From NCBI RefSeq assembly GCF_019200975.1, contig NZ_JAHTMR010000001.1:823400-887399 (forward strand): a stretch of 64,000 nucleotides of DNA. The letters run 5' to 3'. The DNA is from Pseudomonas sp. PD9R. Its GTDB lineage: Bacteria > Pseudomonadota > Gammaproteobacteria > Pseudomonadales > Pseudomonadaceae. Under the pieces are notes generated by a model. It saw only the letters and a list, made by a program, of their open reading frames with translations, made no database searches and was not told the DNA's origin. Made by a program: the position numbers and the translations under genes. Numbering within the stretch: the first letter of the stretch is position 1; every line of letters begins with the position of its first letter. Below are positions 47,196 to 56,703 of the stretch, one piece after another.

Positions 47196-48389
47196 ATGGA
47201 CATAAATTTCACGCCGGACGAACGCGCCTTTCGCGATGAGGTTCGAGCCTGGCTGCGCAACCATTTGCCGGTCGAGATGGCCGCGCGCATTTCACAGGGC
47301 AAGCGCCTGAGCAAAGAGCATCAAGTGCAATGGATGCAGACACTCAACCGACAAGGCTGGCTGGCACCAGGCTGGCCGGTCGAGTTTGGCGGTACGGGCT
47401 GGAGCGATGTGCAAAAGCACATTTTCGACGAGGAATGCTTTGCTGCCGGTGCCCCTAAAGTGTCGTCCTTCGGGCTGAAAATGGTTGCCCCGGTGATCAT
47501 CAAGTTCGGTACGTCCGAGCAGAAATCGCATTTTCTGCCACGTATTCTCACGAGTGAAGACTGGTGGTGTCAGGGCTATTCCGAGCCGGGTGCCGGCTCT
47601 GATCTTTCTTCATTGAAGACTCGCGCCGTTCGTGAAGGCGATCACTATGTGGTCAATGGTCAGAAGACCTGGACCACCCTGGCGCACTATGCCGACTGGA
47701 TGTTTTGCCTGGTGCGTACCGATCCTGAGGCGCGACAGCAGCGGGGTATTTCTTTTCTGCTGATCGACATGCAGACGCCGGGCATCACCGTGCGGCCGAT
47801 CATCACCCTCGACGGTGAGCATGAAGTCAACGAAGTGTTTTTCGACAACGTGCGGGTGCCGGTGACGAACCTGGTGGGGGAGGAAAATCAGGGCTGGACC
47901 TGCGCCAAGTACCTGCTCACCCACGAGCGCACCAGCATTGGCGGCATCGCGCAAAACAAGGCACTGCTTAGCCGCCTCAAGCACATTGCCAGTCAGGAAG
48001 AACGCGATGGTCGTCCGTTGATTGAGGACCCGCTGTTTCGTACGCAAATCGCCGAGGTCGAGATGCAGTTGATGGCCGCCGAAATGAGCAGTCTCCGCAC
48101 GCTGGCTGCGGTGCGTGACGGCGGCGTACCCGGTGCGGAAAGCTCGTTCCTGAAAATCAAGGGTACCGAAATTCGGCAGGCGATCACTTACCTGATCAGC
48201 AAAGCCGTTGGCCCTTACGCCATGCCGTTCATTGAAGACGAGCTGGGTTATGGCAGTGAACCGTTGCTGTACACCGACTACAGCAGTGCGGCCACCTATC
48301 AGTATCTGGATTCACGCAAGGCTTCGATTTATGGCGGGGCCAACGAGATCCAGAAGAACATCATCGCCAAAATGATTCTCGAACTGTAA
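47196..48389 (+). CDS. Acyl-CoA dehydrogenase, catalytic-type subunit of a second pair
   Basis: A 397-residue acyl-CoA dehydrogenase. It has QGYSEPGAGSDLSSLKTRA (about 126), then KTWTTLAHYADWMFCLVRT, and C-terminal SIYGGANEIQKNIIAKMIL, with the catalytic Glu. Start is ATG 47196 after TTGGAG; TTG 47193 is one codon earlier. It resembles the FadE-type subunits of steroid side-chain oxidation and is followed after 10 bases by a second dehydrogenase gene without this motif. I see no copy of the island's palindrome upstream, so it may be driven from the preceding unit or by another signal. Confidence 0.9.
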   Translation: MDINFTPDERAFRDEVRAWLRNHLPVEMAARISQGKRLSKEHQVQWMQTLNRQGWLAPGWPVEFGGTGWSDVQKHIFDEECFAAGAPKVSSFGLKMVAPVIIKFGTSEQKSHFLPRILTSEDWWCQGYSEPGAGSDLSSLKTRAVREGDHYVVNGQKTWTTLAHYADWMFCLVRTDPEARQQRGISFLLIDMQTPGITVRPIITLDGEHEVNEVFFDNVRVPVTNLVGEENQGWTCAKYLLTHERTSIGGIAQNKALLSRLKHIASQEERDGRPLIEDPLFRTQIAEVEMQLMAAEMSSLRTLAAVRDGGVPGAESSFLKIKGTEIRQAITYLISKAVGPYAMPFIEDELGYGSEPLLYTDYSSAATYQYLDSRKASIYGGANEIQKNIIAKMILEL

Positions 48390-48399
48390 GGGGCCGACC

Positions 48400-49542
48400 A
48401 TGGATTTCAAACTGACAGAAGAGCAGCTGATGCTGCAAGACACGGCCGCGCGACTGGTGCGTGACACCTACGGTTTCGAGCAGCGCGAACAATTCAGCCG
48501 CACCGGGCACGGCTTCAGTCGCGCGTTCTGGCAACAACTGGGTGACCTCGGGTTATGCGCCGTACCGTTCGCCGAAGCGTACGGTGGATTCGGCGGCAGT
48601 GGCGTGGAAAACATGCTGATCATGACCGAGTTGGGCCGGGGACTGTGCCTGGAACCCTATCTGCATTCAGTGATTTTCGCCGGTGGACTGGTCGCACAAT
48701 CGGGCACAGAGTCGCAGAAAGAAACGCTGCTGACGCAACTGGGCAACGCGGGTTTGCAGATGGCGGTAGCGCTGGATGAACCGCATAGTCACTACCAACT
48801 GCACGATGTACAAACCACGGCTGAGCCGGTGAACGGTGGCTGGAAACTCAACGGTCGCAAGTCTGTCGTCGTAGGCGGCCAAAGCGCCGGGCTGATACTG
48901 GTTTCTGCGCGTACCAGCAATGGGGTTCGAGACGAGCAGGGCATCAGCCTGTTCCTGGTCGATGCGCAAGACAGCGGAGTACGTCGCCGTTCATTTGCAA
49001 CGATAGACGGACGCAAGGCCTGCGAGCTGTATCTCGATGATGTCTTCGTCAAAAGCAGCGCGGTGCTGGGTGACGTGGGTCGCGCCTTGCCGGCGCTGCG
49101 TTACCAGCAGGGCCGGTGCATCGCCGCACAATGCTCCGAAGCCGTTGGCAGCATGGAAACGGCGTGCGCACTGACGCTCGACTACCTGAAAACACGTCAG
49201 CAATTTGGCCAGCCAATCGGCAAGTTCCAGGCATTGCAGCATCGTATGGTCGACATGCGCATCGAACTCGACCAGGCCACCTCCATGACGTTGCTCGCGG
49301 CTTGTGTGGCTGATCAGCAGGACAGTGAAGAACGCAGTCGTATCCTCGCGGCGGCCAAGTTTATCGTCAGCCGCGCCAGTCGATTCATTGCCGATCAAGG
49401 CATCCAGTTGCACGGCGGCATCGGCCTGACATGGGAATACATGCTGTCGCACCACGCCAAGCATCTGCTGATGGTGGCGCGACAGTTTGGGGATGACGAT
49501 CACCATCTGCAGACTTATGCGAAGCTCATGCAAGTCGCATGA
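48400..49542 (+). CDS. Acyl-CoA dehydrogenase-like protein, non-canonical partner subunit
   Basis: A 380-residue dehydrogenase-fold protein. It has MALDEPHSHYQ-like sequence where the SEPGxGSD motif is expected (AVALDEPHSHYQLHD), the FAD-region TRQQFGQPIGKFQALQHRMVDM (about 266), and HGGIGLTWEYMLSHHAKHLL (about 346) in place of the GGTxE catalytic segment. This is the pattern of the second subunit in heteromeric acyl-CoA dehydrogenases. It is the last gene of the catabolic island on the + strand; the gap to 49687 holds no gene I can support. Confidence 0.88.
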   Translation: MDFKLTEEQLMLQDTAARLVRDTYGFEQREQFSRTGHGFSRAFWQQLGDLGLCAVPFAEAYGGFGGSGVENMLIMTELGRGLCLEPYLHSVIFAGGLVAQSGTESQKETLLTQLGNAGLQMAVALDEPHSHYQLHDVQTTAEPVNGGWKLNGRKSVVVGGQSAGLILVSARTSNGVRDEQGISLFLVDAQDSGVRRRSFATIDGRKACELYLDDVFVKSSAVLGDVGRALPALRYQQGRCIAAQCSEAVGSMETACALTLDYLKTRQQFGQPIGKFQALQHRMVDMRIELDQATSMTLLAACVADQQDSEERSRILAAAKFIVSRASRFIADQGIQLHGGIGLTWEYMLSHHAKHLLMVARQFGDDDHHLQTYAKLMQVA

Positions 49543-49686
49543 GCTGACCTGGCTATTGAGTATTGTCGCTGATAGAACGGACCTTGCTGGCGTATACGAA
49601 TGCAGCAAGGTCCGGACAATCCAAAGCGCTCCTTTTTCTCCCAGTTGCATCGATCGGTTGAATCCACTTCAGAAAAAAACCTGGCG

Positions 49687-49840
49687 CTAAGCCTTCGCTA
49701 CGATCTCGTCCCATGCGGTAGGGCTGGGAAATAGCTCGTTCAGGAAACCCACAAACGCCTTCACATTCGGGCTGCCTCGGCGGCTCTCTGGCCACAATGC
49801 CTTGATGGAGGGGTTCTGCTCGCCGGCACGTTTGTAGCGG
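49687..49840 (-). pseudogene. LysR regulator remnant (C-terminal end only)
   Basis: Read on the - strand, this frame ends SIKALWPESRRGSPNVKA followed by FVGFLNELF and a TAG at 49687-49689, the typical C-terminus of LysR regulators. No HTH or effector domain remains upstream; the sequence runs into an SDR fragment on the other strand. The upstream edge is uncertain (about 49805-49870). Confidence 0.7.
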
Positions 49841-49845
49841 GCAAG

Positions 49846-50295
49846 GTGCTGGACGCTGATATCGACTACCTGCGGCGAGCGTTCGAAGAGCGTCTATGGG
49901 CTTCGTTGCACGCCATCCGGGCGTTGGGAAATCGGTTGTCCAAGGACGGCTCCATCGTCTTTATATCTGGCTGTTTGGCCGACCGGCCCAACGCTCATGG
50001 CACTGCCGTGATCGCGGCTGCATCGGCGGCAATGGAAGCGTTGGCACGTGGCCTGGCCCTGGAGTTGGCGCCCATCCGTGTGAACACCCTGTCCCCAGGC
50101 CCGATCGACACCCCCATTTTTAGCAAAGCCCTGGGTGAAGGCCGCGATGCGTACGTGCGCGCGTGGGAGCAAGTGCTACCGTTGCATCGCATCGGTAGCG
50201 CCGCCGAAGCGGGCGCCGCTACTGTTTTCCTGATGGCCAACACCTTTATGAACGGCGCCACGCTAAACATCGACGGCGGCGCTCGTCTGGTCTGA
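49846..50295 (+). pseudogene. Truncated short-chain dehydrogenase (C-terminal two thirds)
   Basis: The frame gives 149 residues against about 240-250 for the family. The N-terminal cofactor motif is missing. What remains runs from the middle of the Rossmann fold (RRAFEERLWASLHAIRAL) through GSIVFISGCLADRP to RVNTLSPGPIDTPIF and the C-terminal GATLNIDGGARLV. A Tyr is absent from the active-site region (TAVIAAASAAMEAL), as in some NADP-binding relatives. It lies head to head with a LysR remnant, so I read the site as the scar of a deletion that removed the 5' ends of a divergent LysR/SDR pair. A short protein from GTG 49846 cannot be excluded. Confidence 0.75.
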
Positions 50296-50345
50296 GTGAA
50301 ACCCACCGCTGCCGGTCAACACCGGCAGAAACGGGCCTATAGCAG

Positions 50346-51290
50346 CTACGGCCCAGCATGCTTAACTGGCACCACCCGATGACGCTTCGCCGCCCAGACG
50401 ACCCCGCCCACCAGCAACACGATCGACACCACTTCCATCAAACCAGGCACTCGCTGGCTGAACAGAAAACCGTATACACAGGCAAACAGCGTTTCGAACA
50501 CGATCATCTGGCCACTCAGAGACGTGGCCATTCGGCGCGAGCAGGCATTCCACAGCCCGTTGGCAACCCACGAACCGCAGAGCGCCAGGAACAGGCAGAC
50601 CCACAGGAAAACCATCCAGCGGTTGCTTTCAACTTGAGCGGGCACCAGGTTCGGGAACAGTATCAAGGCAGCGATGCCGAACACGATCGCCACGATACCC
50701 GTCACGATGCCCAACAGCGTCGACCACTCGCTGCTGTTGAAATGGCTTTGTTTGAGATAGCGGGCATTGTGCGTGGCGTACCACGACCAGCAGACCACAC
50801 CGCTGAACCCGCAAGCCAGGCCCAGCAACTGGGAAGATAGCGAGGTGTTTACCGCTCGCGCACCTGAGTGTTCCAGACTGACCGATACGATGCCCAGGAA
50901 TACCAACAACAATGGCAACTTGAGCTTTGTCAGGGGCAGCGATCCTGTATCGCTACGCCCCAGAAAGGTAATGGCGATTGGCATCATGCCGTTAATAAGA
51001 GCCGCCGCGGTGACCCCGCTCAACTGCACGGAAGCGCCTAACAGCGCATAGTTCAGGACATTTCCGGTCAATGACAGACGCAGCAGCATCAAGGCATCGC
51101 GGCGGGTCAATCGTGAGAGTAAGCGGGACGCGATCGGTAATGCCACGAGTAGCGAGAACAACCCGTATAAAGCAAACCGTACACTGCTGATCAACACGGC
51201 ATTGAATTCCGGCAGCAGCGAAGGGCCAATAATCACGCCACCCCAAATGGCACCCGCCAATATCGCAAATACAACCCCACTGTTCATCAT
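50346..51290 (-). CDS. EamA/DMT-family transporter
   Basis: A 314-residue inner-membrane protein with about ten hydrophobic segments in two EamA repeats: FAILAGAIWGGVIIGP at the start and the second repeat from about residue 155. It is a drug/metabolite exporter with unknown cargo. Two ATG codons lie in tandem (51290 and 51287) with GTCGAG just before them. It is divergent from the LysR gene at 51382 with about 90 bases between them, so that regulator probably controls it. Confidence 0.87.
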   Translation of the reverse strand: MMNSGVVFAILAGAIWGGVIIGPSLLPEFNAVLISSVRFALYGLFSLLVALPIASRLLSRLTRRDALMLLRLSLTGNVLNYALLGASVQLSGVTAAALINGMMPIAITFLGRSDTGSLPLTKLKLPLLLVFLGIVSVSLEHSGARAVNTSLSSQLLGLACGFSGVVCWSWYATHNARYLKQSHFNSSEWSTLLGIVTGIVAIVFGIAALILFPNLVPAQVESNRWMVFLWVCLFLALCGSWVANGLWNACSRRMATSLSGQMIVFETLFACVYGFLFSQRVPGLMEVVSIVLLVGGVVWAAKRHRVVPVKHAGP

Positions 51291-51381
51291 CTCGACTCTG
51301 ACAGGCTATTTAGGGGCATTCTAGCCATGCTATATAAGCGCTTACCTGCGATTAAAAGTGGGTCACCCATTCCAGTGTGGA

Positions 51382-52317
51382 ATGTCGTCCCTCAATCGCC
51401 TGTCCGGGAGAAACCTCATCAATCGTTACCTGCGTACCTTGCCCCCGTTGGAGACTCTGATCACGTTTGAGGCTGTGGGGCGACACGCCAGCTTCACGGG
51501 CGCTGCTGGCGAACTGTTTCTTACCCAGAGCGCCGTGAGCAAACAGATGCGCCAGCTCGAAGACTGCATCGGCGTTCCGCTTTTCGAGCGCAAGCCACGG
51601 GGCGTCAAGCTGACCAGTGCAGGGGATGAGTTGCTGATGACGGTCAACGTACTCCTTGCCACGATGTACCAAAGCGTCACGCGAATTCGTAATGTCCACC
51701 AGTCCAACGCAGTCTCGGTACTGGCGACCCACGCCCTGGCCCAGTTCTGGCTGTTTCCCAAACTCATCGAATTCAACAAGGCATACCCCGACATCGCCGT
51801 GCACGTTCACGCGATCAACGAGTTCGATGAGGCCAGCCTCAACGATTTCGACGTGGGCATTCTCTACGGTTCTGGCGAGTGGCCCTCGCTGGACAGCGAT
51901 TTCCTGCTGCCGGAAATCGTCTACGCCGTGGCTCATCCTTCACTGGATGTATCGGGGATCAATACGCTGGAACAACTGGCGCAGGCCAATCTGGTGCAAA
52001 TCGACACCTGCGCCTGGCAGTGCCTGGACTGGCATCAATGGTTTGGCCACTTTGGCATCGACTTCGTCGCGCGGGACAAAGCCCCGGTTTTCAACCAGCT
52101 GACATTGGCGTATCGGGCCGTTCAGCAAGGCATGGGCATCGGCCTGGCCTGGACGTTCATGGCTGATGAAGCGCTGGAGAAGGGAGAGTTGCAGCGAGTT
52201 ACGCCATTCGAATGCGTGACCGGCAATGGCGAGTTCCTGGTGTCGGCCAAGCACCGCAAGCGCTCTGCGTGTGCGGAGATTTTTCGCCAGTGGCTCCTGG
52301 GGTCGATGAGCGACTGA
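51382..52317 (+). CDS. LysR-family regulator (GcvA-like)
   Basis: About 311 residues. The HTH is LPPLETLITFEAVGRHASFTGAAGELFLTQSAVSKQMRQLED, with the effector domain after residue 95 and the C-terminal SAKHRKRSACAEIFRQWL typical of GcvA-like members. The start is uncertain: ATG 51382 has no good ribosome site, and GTG 51358 is in frame. It is divergent from the EamA transporter gene, its likely target. Confidence 0.87.
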   Translation: MSSLNRLSGRNLINRYLRTLPPLETLITFEAVGRHASFTGAAGELFLTQSAVSKQMRQLEDCIGVPLFERKPRGVKLTSAGDELLMTVNVLLATMYQSVTRIRNVHQSNAVSVLATHALAQFWLFPKLIEFNKAYPDIAVHVHAINEFDEASLNDFDVGILYGSGEWPSLDSDFLLPEIVYAVAHPSLDVSGINTLEQLAQANLVQIDTCAWQCLDWHQWFGHFGIDFVARDKAPVFNQLTLAYRAVQQGMGIGLAWTFMADEALEKGELQRVTPFECVTGNGEFLVSAKHRKRSACAEIFRQWLLGSMSD

Positions 52318-52490
52318 CGGGATGTCAAAAATGCTCCTCGCCGGATGCAAAGGCAGCACCGCTAACGTTATTTTTTGCCCTCCCTCAGTCGACCGGTCTG
52401 GCGACTCATTCCCGTCGCAGAAGCCTAAGCTAATTCCAAAAAAGTATTTATATTAAATTTTTAAGATCGATTAGCTTTATGCATTCGGAG

Positions 52491-52520
52491 AGCGCCGTGC
52501 TTCAAGCAGGCGCTTTTTTT
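52491..52520 (+). terminator. Rho-independent terminator
   Basis: AGCGCC/GGCGCT stem with an inner GCTT/AAGC helix, followed by seven T. It lies 174 bases after the LysR stop, in an AT-rich gap with no gene, and just before the ABC transporter operon. Confidence 0.85.
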
Positions 52521-52622
52521 GCTTAGGGCTAGCCGCTTTCAGGTCAGGGTCCGACGCCCAATTTTTTCAGCCCATGGACGAGTCGCTTGCTCGTCTCCAG
52601 GGGTCGTATGCCGGGAGCTCCT

Positions 52623-54728
52623 GTGACAGTCATTCAAACCCCTTTGCCGGCGGACCGGATCGCGTCTTCACACAGGCGGCTTCAGCCGTCCGACGATCAC
52701 GCCAGTGAAGGCGATGTGGTGCTTGAATTGCGGGAGGTCACCAAGACCTATTTTCGTAAAAAAGGTACGCCTGCGTTACCCGCCGTCAGCAATGTCAGCT
52801 TGAAAGTGCGGCGCGGTGAGGTGCTATGTCTGATGGGGACGTCGGGCAGCGGCAAGTCGACGTTGCTGCGGCATATCAATCGTCTGATTGAGCCCACCAG
52901 CGGTGAAGTGCTGATCGAAGGCCAGGCGATCAGCGGGTTGAGTCACCGCGCCCTGCGCGAACTGCGGTCCCGACGCATCGGCATGGTGTTTCAGCATTTT
53001 GGCCTGTTGCCCCATCGTACGGTGCTGGACAACGTCGCATTGCCCTTGGAACTATGCGGTGAACCGGAAGCCGTTCGGCACGCGGCGGCTGCCAAACAGC
53101 TAAAGGCCGTGGGGCTCGAAGGGTGGGGCGAGCACTATCCCCACGAGCTTTCCGGTGGTATGCAACAACGCGTCGGGTTGGCCAGGGCTTTGGTGACGGA
53201 GCCGGACATTTTGCTGATGGACGAGCCGTTCAGTGCGCTCGATCCGACTATTCGACGAGATCTGCAAAATCACTTTCTCGCCCTGGCACGTGAACGCGGT
53301 ATCAGCACGTTGCTGGTCACTCATGATCCGGCTGAAGCCATACGGCTGGCAGACCGCATTGCTGTGTTGCGCCAGGGTCGTCTGGTGCAGTTGGGTACAC
53401 CGCAACAGCTGCTTGAGCAACCAGCCGATGCTGAAGTCGCGGATTTTTTCCGCGACTGCACGCCAAGCTCATCTGCGCCACACAACGCGAGCACGGCGGA
53501 CCTTCAATCCCCCCAGCGCGAACGTCGCGAGCCACCTTCTTCTCCCGGCTTGCCGTGGTGGCAAGCGCTGTTGCTGGGGCCGGCGGCGCTGGCTTCCCGG
53601 GGCAAAGGCGGTCTTTTCTGGATCACCTTCGCCGCCGAACTCGCTGCCGTGGCAGGTGTGGGGCAGGGCATTAGCGGTTCGTCGTGGTTGGCGATCCTTG
53701 CGGCGTTGCTGGTGTTGGCCGCCAGCCGTTTCACTGCGGTCTCCCTGAGTGGTCATGCGTTGCGTCGAAGTGGTTCCGGATGGGGCTTGCCCGTGGCTGT
53801 TTTGCTGTTGTCCCAGGTGCTGGTTCTATGGCGCGTCGTCACTCCCGACACCAGTCACGTGTTGTTGCAGTTCCCGGCCAACCGGCAAGCGCTGCTGGTG
53901 ACGGCGCAAAGCATCGACGATTTTATTGGTTGGTCACAAGTCACCTTTGAAGGCGCGTTTGTCGGTGTGATCGTTGCCGTTCGCACGGTGATCGAGGGAG
54001 TCGAAAACGTACTGGGCTGGTTGCCCTGGCCGGTATCGGCGCTGGCTTTGGTATTTCTAGCCTGGCGTTCGGCGGGTTTGGCGTTGGCGCTGACCAGCAG
54101 CGCTGCATTGTTGTACATCGGCCTGTTCGGGTTCTGGGAGCGCACCATCGCCACTTTGGCGCTGGTGGGTTCGTCAGTGCTGATTGCCTTAGTCATTGGG
54201 GTCCCCACCGGTATTGTGCTGGCAAAACGGCCGCTGGTGCGTCGGCTGGTCACCCCGTTGCTGGACGTCATGCAGACGTTGCCGACCTTCGTGTACCTGA
54301 TTCCGGCTGTGGCGTTTTTCTCGGTCGGCAAGACGCCAGCTGTAATCGCGACCGTCATTTTCGCGTTGGCCCCAATGATTCGCCTGACATCCCTGGGCAT
54401 TCAGGAAGTGCCGAAGGATGCCGTCGAGGCTGCCGTCGCGCACGGTGCCAGTACGTGGCAAACCTTGATCAAAGTGCAACTCCCGCTGGCGCGCCGTTCG
54501 CTGCTGCTGGGCATCAACCAGACCATCGTCATGAGCCTGTCGATGGTCGTCGTCGCCGCCCTGATTGGCGCCGGTGGCCTGGGATATGACGTCATGACGG
54601 CGCTGCGCAACATTAAGGGCGGCGAGGGCATGCTGGCCGGCGTCGCCATCGTCCTGTGTGCGCTGATCCCCGATCGAATCATCCAATCGAGCTTGCGCAA
54701 GCAAGACCACCTCTACGACCAAAAGTGA
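52623..54728 (+). CDS. Fused ABC transporter ATPase-permease (glycine betaine/proline type)
   Basis: One chain of about 701 residues joins two proteins usually made separately. Residues 30-280 are a ProV-like ATPase: Walker A MGTSGSGKST, signature LSGGMQQRVGLARAL, Walker B ILLMDEPFSALD, and the H-loop VTHD. After a linker near 290-320, a ProW-like permease follows with about eight or more spans and the EAA-type loop AVAHGASTWQTLIKVQLPLA near the end. The CBS domains of ProV are absent. Start is uncertain: I chose GTG 52623 after GGGAG; ATG 52608 and TTG 52587 are in frame. The binding protein gene follows after 8 bases. Confidence 0.85.
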   Translation: MTVIQTPLPADRIASSHRRLQPSDDHASEGDVVLELREVTKTYFRKKGTPALPAVSNVSLKVRRGEVLCLMGTSGSGKSTLLRHINRLIEPTSGEVLIEGQAISGLSHRALRELRSRRIGMVFQHFGLLPHRTVLDNVALPLELCGEPEAVRHAAAAKQLKAVGLEGWGEHYPHELSGGMQQRVGLARALVTEPDILLMDEPFSALDPTIRRDLQNHFLALARERGISTLLVTHDPAEAIRLADRIAVLRQGRLVQLGTPQQLLEQPADAEVADFFRDCTPSSSAPHNASTADLQSPQRERREPPSSPGLPWWQALLLGPAALASRGKGGLFWITFAAELAAVAGVGQGISGSSWLAILAALLVLAASRFTAVSLSGHALRRSGSGWGLPVAVLLLSQVLVLWRVVTPDTSHVLLQFPANRQALLVTAQSIDDFIGWSQVTFEGAFVGVIVAVRTVIEGVENVLGWLPWPVSALALVFLAWRSAGLALALTSSAALLYIGLFGFWERTIATLALVGSSVLIALVIGVPTGIVLAKRPLVRRLVTPLLDVMQTLPTFVYLIPAVAFFSVGKTPAVIATVIFALAPMIRLTSLGIQEVPKDAVEAAVAHGASTWQTLIKVQLPLARRSLLLGINQTIVMSLSMVVVAALIGAGGLGYDVMTALRNIKGGEGMLAGVAIVLCALIPDRIIQSSLRKQDHLYDQK

Positions 54729-54736
54729 GACTTATC

Positions 54737-55786
54737 GTGAAGACACACCTATCGCGCACCCTGGGTACGGCCGCCTTGCTGGCTTCTTTGATTGTTCCTG
54801 CTGTCGTGCAGGCCAAGGACAAAATCGTCATTGGGGAGCAAAACTGGACGGGGGCGATTGCCATCCAGCACATCCTTGGCGAGGTGCTCGAAACCCGTCT
54901 GGGCGCAGACGTTTCCTACCTGGCGGGAGACGTCCCGGTGTTGTTCAGTGCTGCATCAAAAGGGGACGGCTCGGTTGATGTGTTGACCGATATTTGGCTG
55001 CCCAATCAATCCGCTGCCTGGGCGAAATATGTCACGGGCGGTACGCATTCACTGGTGCCGAACACCCATCCTTATGCGGGTGAACAAGGCTTCTATATCC
55101 CCGGATACCTGCAGGACAAATACGGGGTCAAATCGGTTTACGACCTGAAAAAACCCGAAGTGGCCAAGCTCTTCGAACCGCTGGGCGGCGGCAAGGCACA
55201 GTTGCTGGTGGGGCCGGCAGGCTGGGAGTCGACGTACATCGGTCAGATCAAGGCCAAGGATTATGAGTTCGCCGATAAATTCGAGGCAGTATCCACCGAG
55301 GCATCGGTGACGTACGCCAAGTTGTCCGCAGCGTATAAGGCAGAACGTGGTGTGGTGTTTTATGCCTACACCCCGGACTGGATCTTCTCGGCCTTTGACC
55401 TGCGTCGTCTGGAGGAGCCGGCATTCGACGGTTACGCCCAGGACAACAAAAAAGATGACCCGCTCTACAAGGCCGACGGCTGCTGGAAGTTCGTCAGCCC
55501 GACAGTTGACCCGGACTGGCTGAACAAGAGTCGGATCACTTGCGCGTTCCCGGACGCCAAAGTTCACATTCTGGCCTCCGCTGCATTGCAAAAGCGCGCA
55601 CCGAAGATCGCCGAGTTTCTGCAAAACGTCGCCATCGATCCGGCGCAGCTCAATGAGCTGATCCTGAAAATCGAAAAAGAAAAGCAGCCGGCTGATGTGG
55701 CGGCGAAGGCATGGGTCAAAGCGAACAGCGCCACCGTTGACCAGTGGCTGGCTGGACCGACGCAGAAAGTGAGCGTGAACCCATGA
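54737..55786 (+). CDS. Periplasmic substrate-binding protein of the ABC transporter (ProX/OpuAC-like)
   Basis: A 349-residue protein with a signal peptide (ending PAVVQA, then KDKIVIG). The OpuAC/ProX pattern begins GEQNWTGAIAIQHILGEVLE, and aromatic residues suited to a quaternary ammonium or sulfonium cage are frequent (NWTG, DIWLPNQ, YTPDWIF). Start is GTG 54737; the longer frame from 54656 overlaps the permease. The ligand may be betaine, S-methylmethionine or DMSP: the next gene is a homocysteine methyltransferase that could use any of these as methyl donor. Confidence 0.85.
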   Translation: MKTHLSRTLGTAALLASLIVPAVVQAKDKIVIGEQNWTGAIAIQHILGEVLETRLGADVSYLAGDVPVLFSAASKGDGSVDVLTDIWLPNQSAAWAKYVTGGTHSLVPNTHPYAGEQGFYIPGYLQDKYGVKSVYDLKKPEVAKLFEPLGGGKAQLLVGPAGWESTYIGQIKAKDYEFADKFEAVSTEASVTYAKLSAAYKAERGVVFYAYTPDWIFSAFDLRRLEEPAFDGYAQDNKKDDPLYKADGCWKFVSPTVDPDWLNKSRITCAFPDAKVHILASAALQKRAPKIAEFLQNVAIDPAQLNELILKIEKEKQPADVAAKAWVKANSATVDQWLAGPTQKVSVNP

Positions 55787-56703
55787 CCGAAGCGAATCTG
55801 CGTTTGCTTGACGGCGGAATGGGGCGCGAGCTGCAACGTATCGGTGCGCCATTTCGTCAACCGGAATGGTCGGCGCTGGCGCTGATCGAAGCGCCTGAGT
55901 TCGTATTGCAAGCGCATCGCGCGTTCATTGCTGCCGGTGCCCGGATCGTCACCACCAACAGCTACGCAGTGGTGCCATTTCATATCGGCGAGGAACGTTT
56001 TGCCGCACAAGGCCGCTCGCTGGCCGAGCGGTCTGGGCACCTGGCGCGGCAGGCTGCATCCGAAAGCGTCGAGCCGGTGACGGTGGCCGGGTCATTACCG
56101 CCGGCCCTGGGTTCCTATCGTCCGGACCTGTTCGATCATCAACGCAGCGTGGAAATCCATCGAGAGCTGATTGCCGGACTGCAGGGGCAGGTCGATGTCT
56201 GGCTTGCGGAAACGCAAAGCTCAATCGCTGAAGTTCGCGCGGTTGTCGAAGCCTTGGGCGCGGACCCCAAACCACTCTGGTTGTCCTTTACGCTGCTGGA
56301 TGAAACGGGTGCCCCGCCGCGTTTGCGCTCCGGCGAGTCAGTGGCCGATGCAGTGCGCGTGGCCATCGAATTGGGAGCCAAGACGGTGCTGTTTAACTGC
56401 AGCCAGCCGGAAGTCATGGCAGCGGCACTGGCTGAGGCTCAACGGGTCGATCAACACTTGGGTCAAACCCTGGAGTTAGGGGTGTACGCCAATGCTTTTC
56501 CTCCGGTCAGCACCCAGGCCAAAGCCAACAGCACCTTGCTCGAGATTCGCGCTGACCTGGACCCCGAATCCTATCTGCGCTGGTCACGGTCATGGGTGGC
56601 CGCAGGTGCCAGCATCGTGGGTGGATGCTGTGGCATCGGGCCGGAGCACATTGCGCAGTTGCATAAACATTTGTTGCCGCAAGAAGAGGAGGCCGGTGCA
56701 TGA
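55783..56703 (+). CDS. Homocysteine S-methyltransferase family protein (MmuM/BHMT-like)
   Basis: A 306-residue zinc methyltransferase. It has LLDGGMGRELQRIG at the N-terminus, the first zinc Cys in LFNCSQPEVM (about 207) and the Cys pair in VGGCCGIGPEHI (about 287). It moves a methyl group from S-methylmethionine, betaine or a similar donor to homocysteine to make methionine. ATG 55783 overlaps the stop of the binding protein (ATGA). It is translationally coupled upstream to the transporter and downstream to MsrA. Confidence 0.88.
   Translation: MTEANLRLLDGGMGRELQRIGAPFRQPEWSALALIEAPEFVLQAHRAFIAAGARIVTTNSYAVVPFHIGEERFAAQGRSLAERSGHLARQAASESVEPVTVAGSLPPALGSYRPDLFDHQRSVEIHRELIAGLQGQVDVWLAETQSSIAEVRAVVEALGADPKPLWLSFTLLDETGAPPRLRSGESVADAVRVAIELGAKTVLFNCSQPEVMAAALAEAQRVDQHLGQTLELGVYANAFPPVSTQAKANSTLLEIRADLDPESYLRWSRSWVAAGASIVGGCCGIGPEHIAQLHKHLLPQEEEAGA

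Noticed and set aside
50371..50384. CCACCCGATGACG, a half-match to the island's palindrome
   Set aside because: It lies inside the end of the EamA coding sequence, has no right arm and is not upstream of any start codon.
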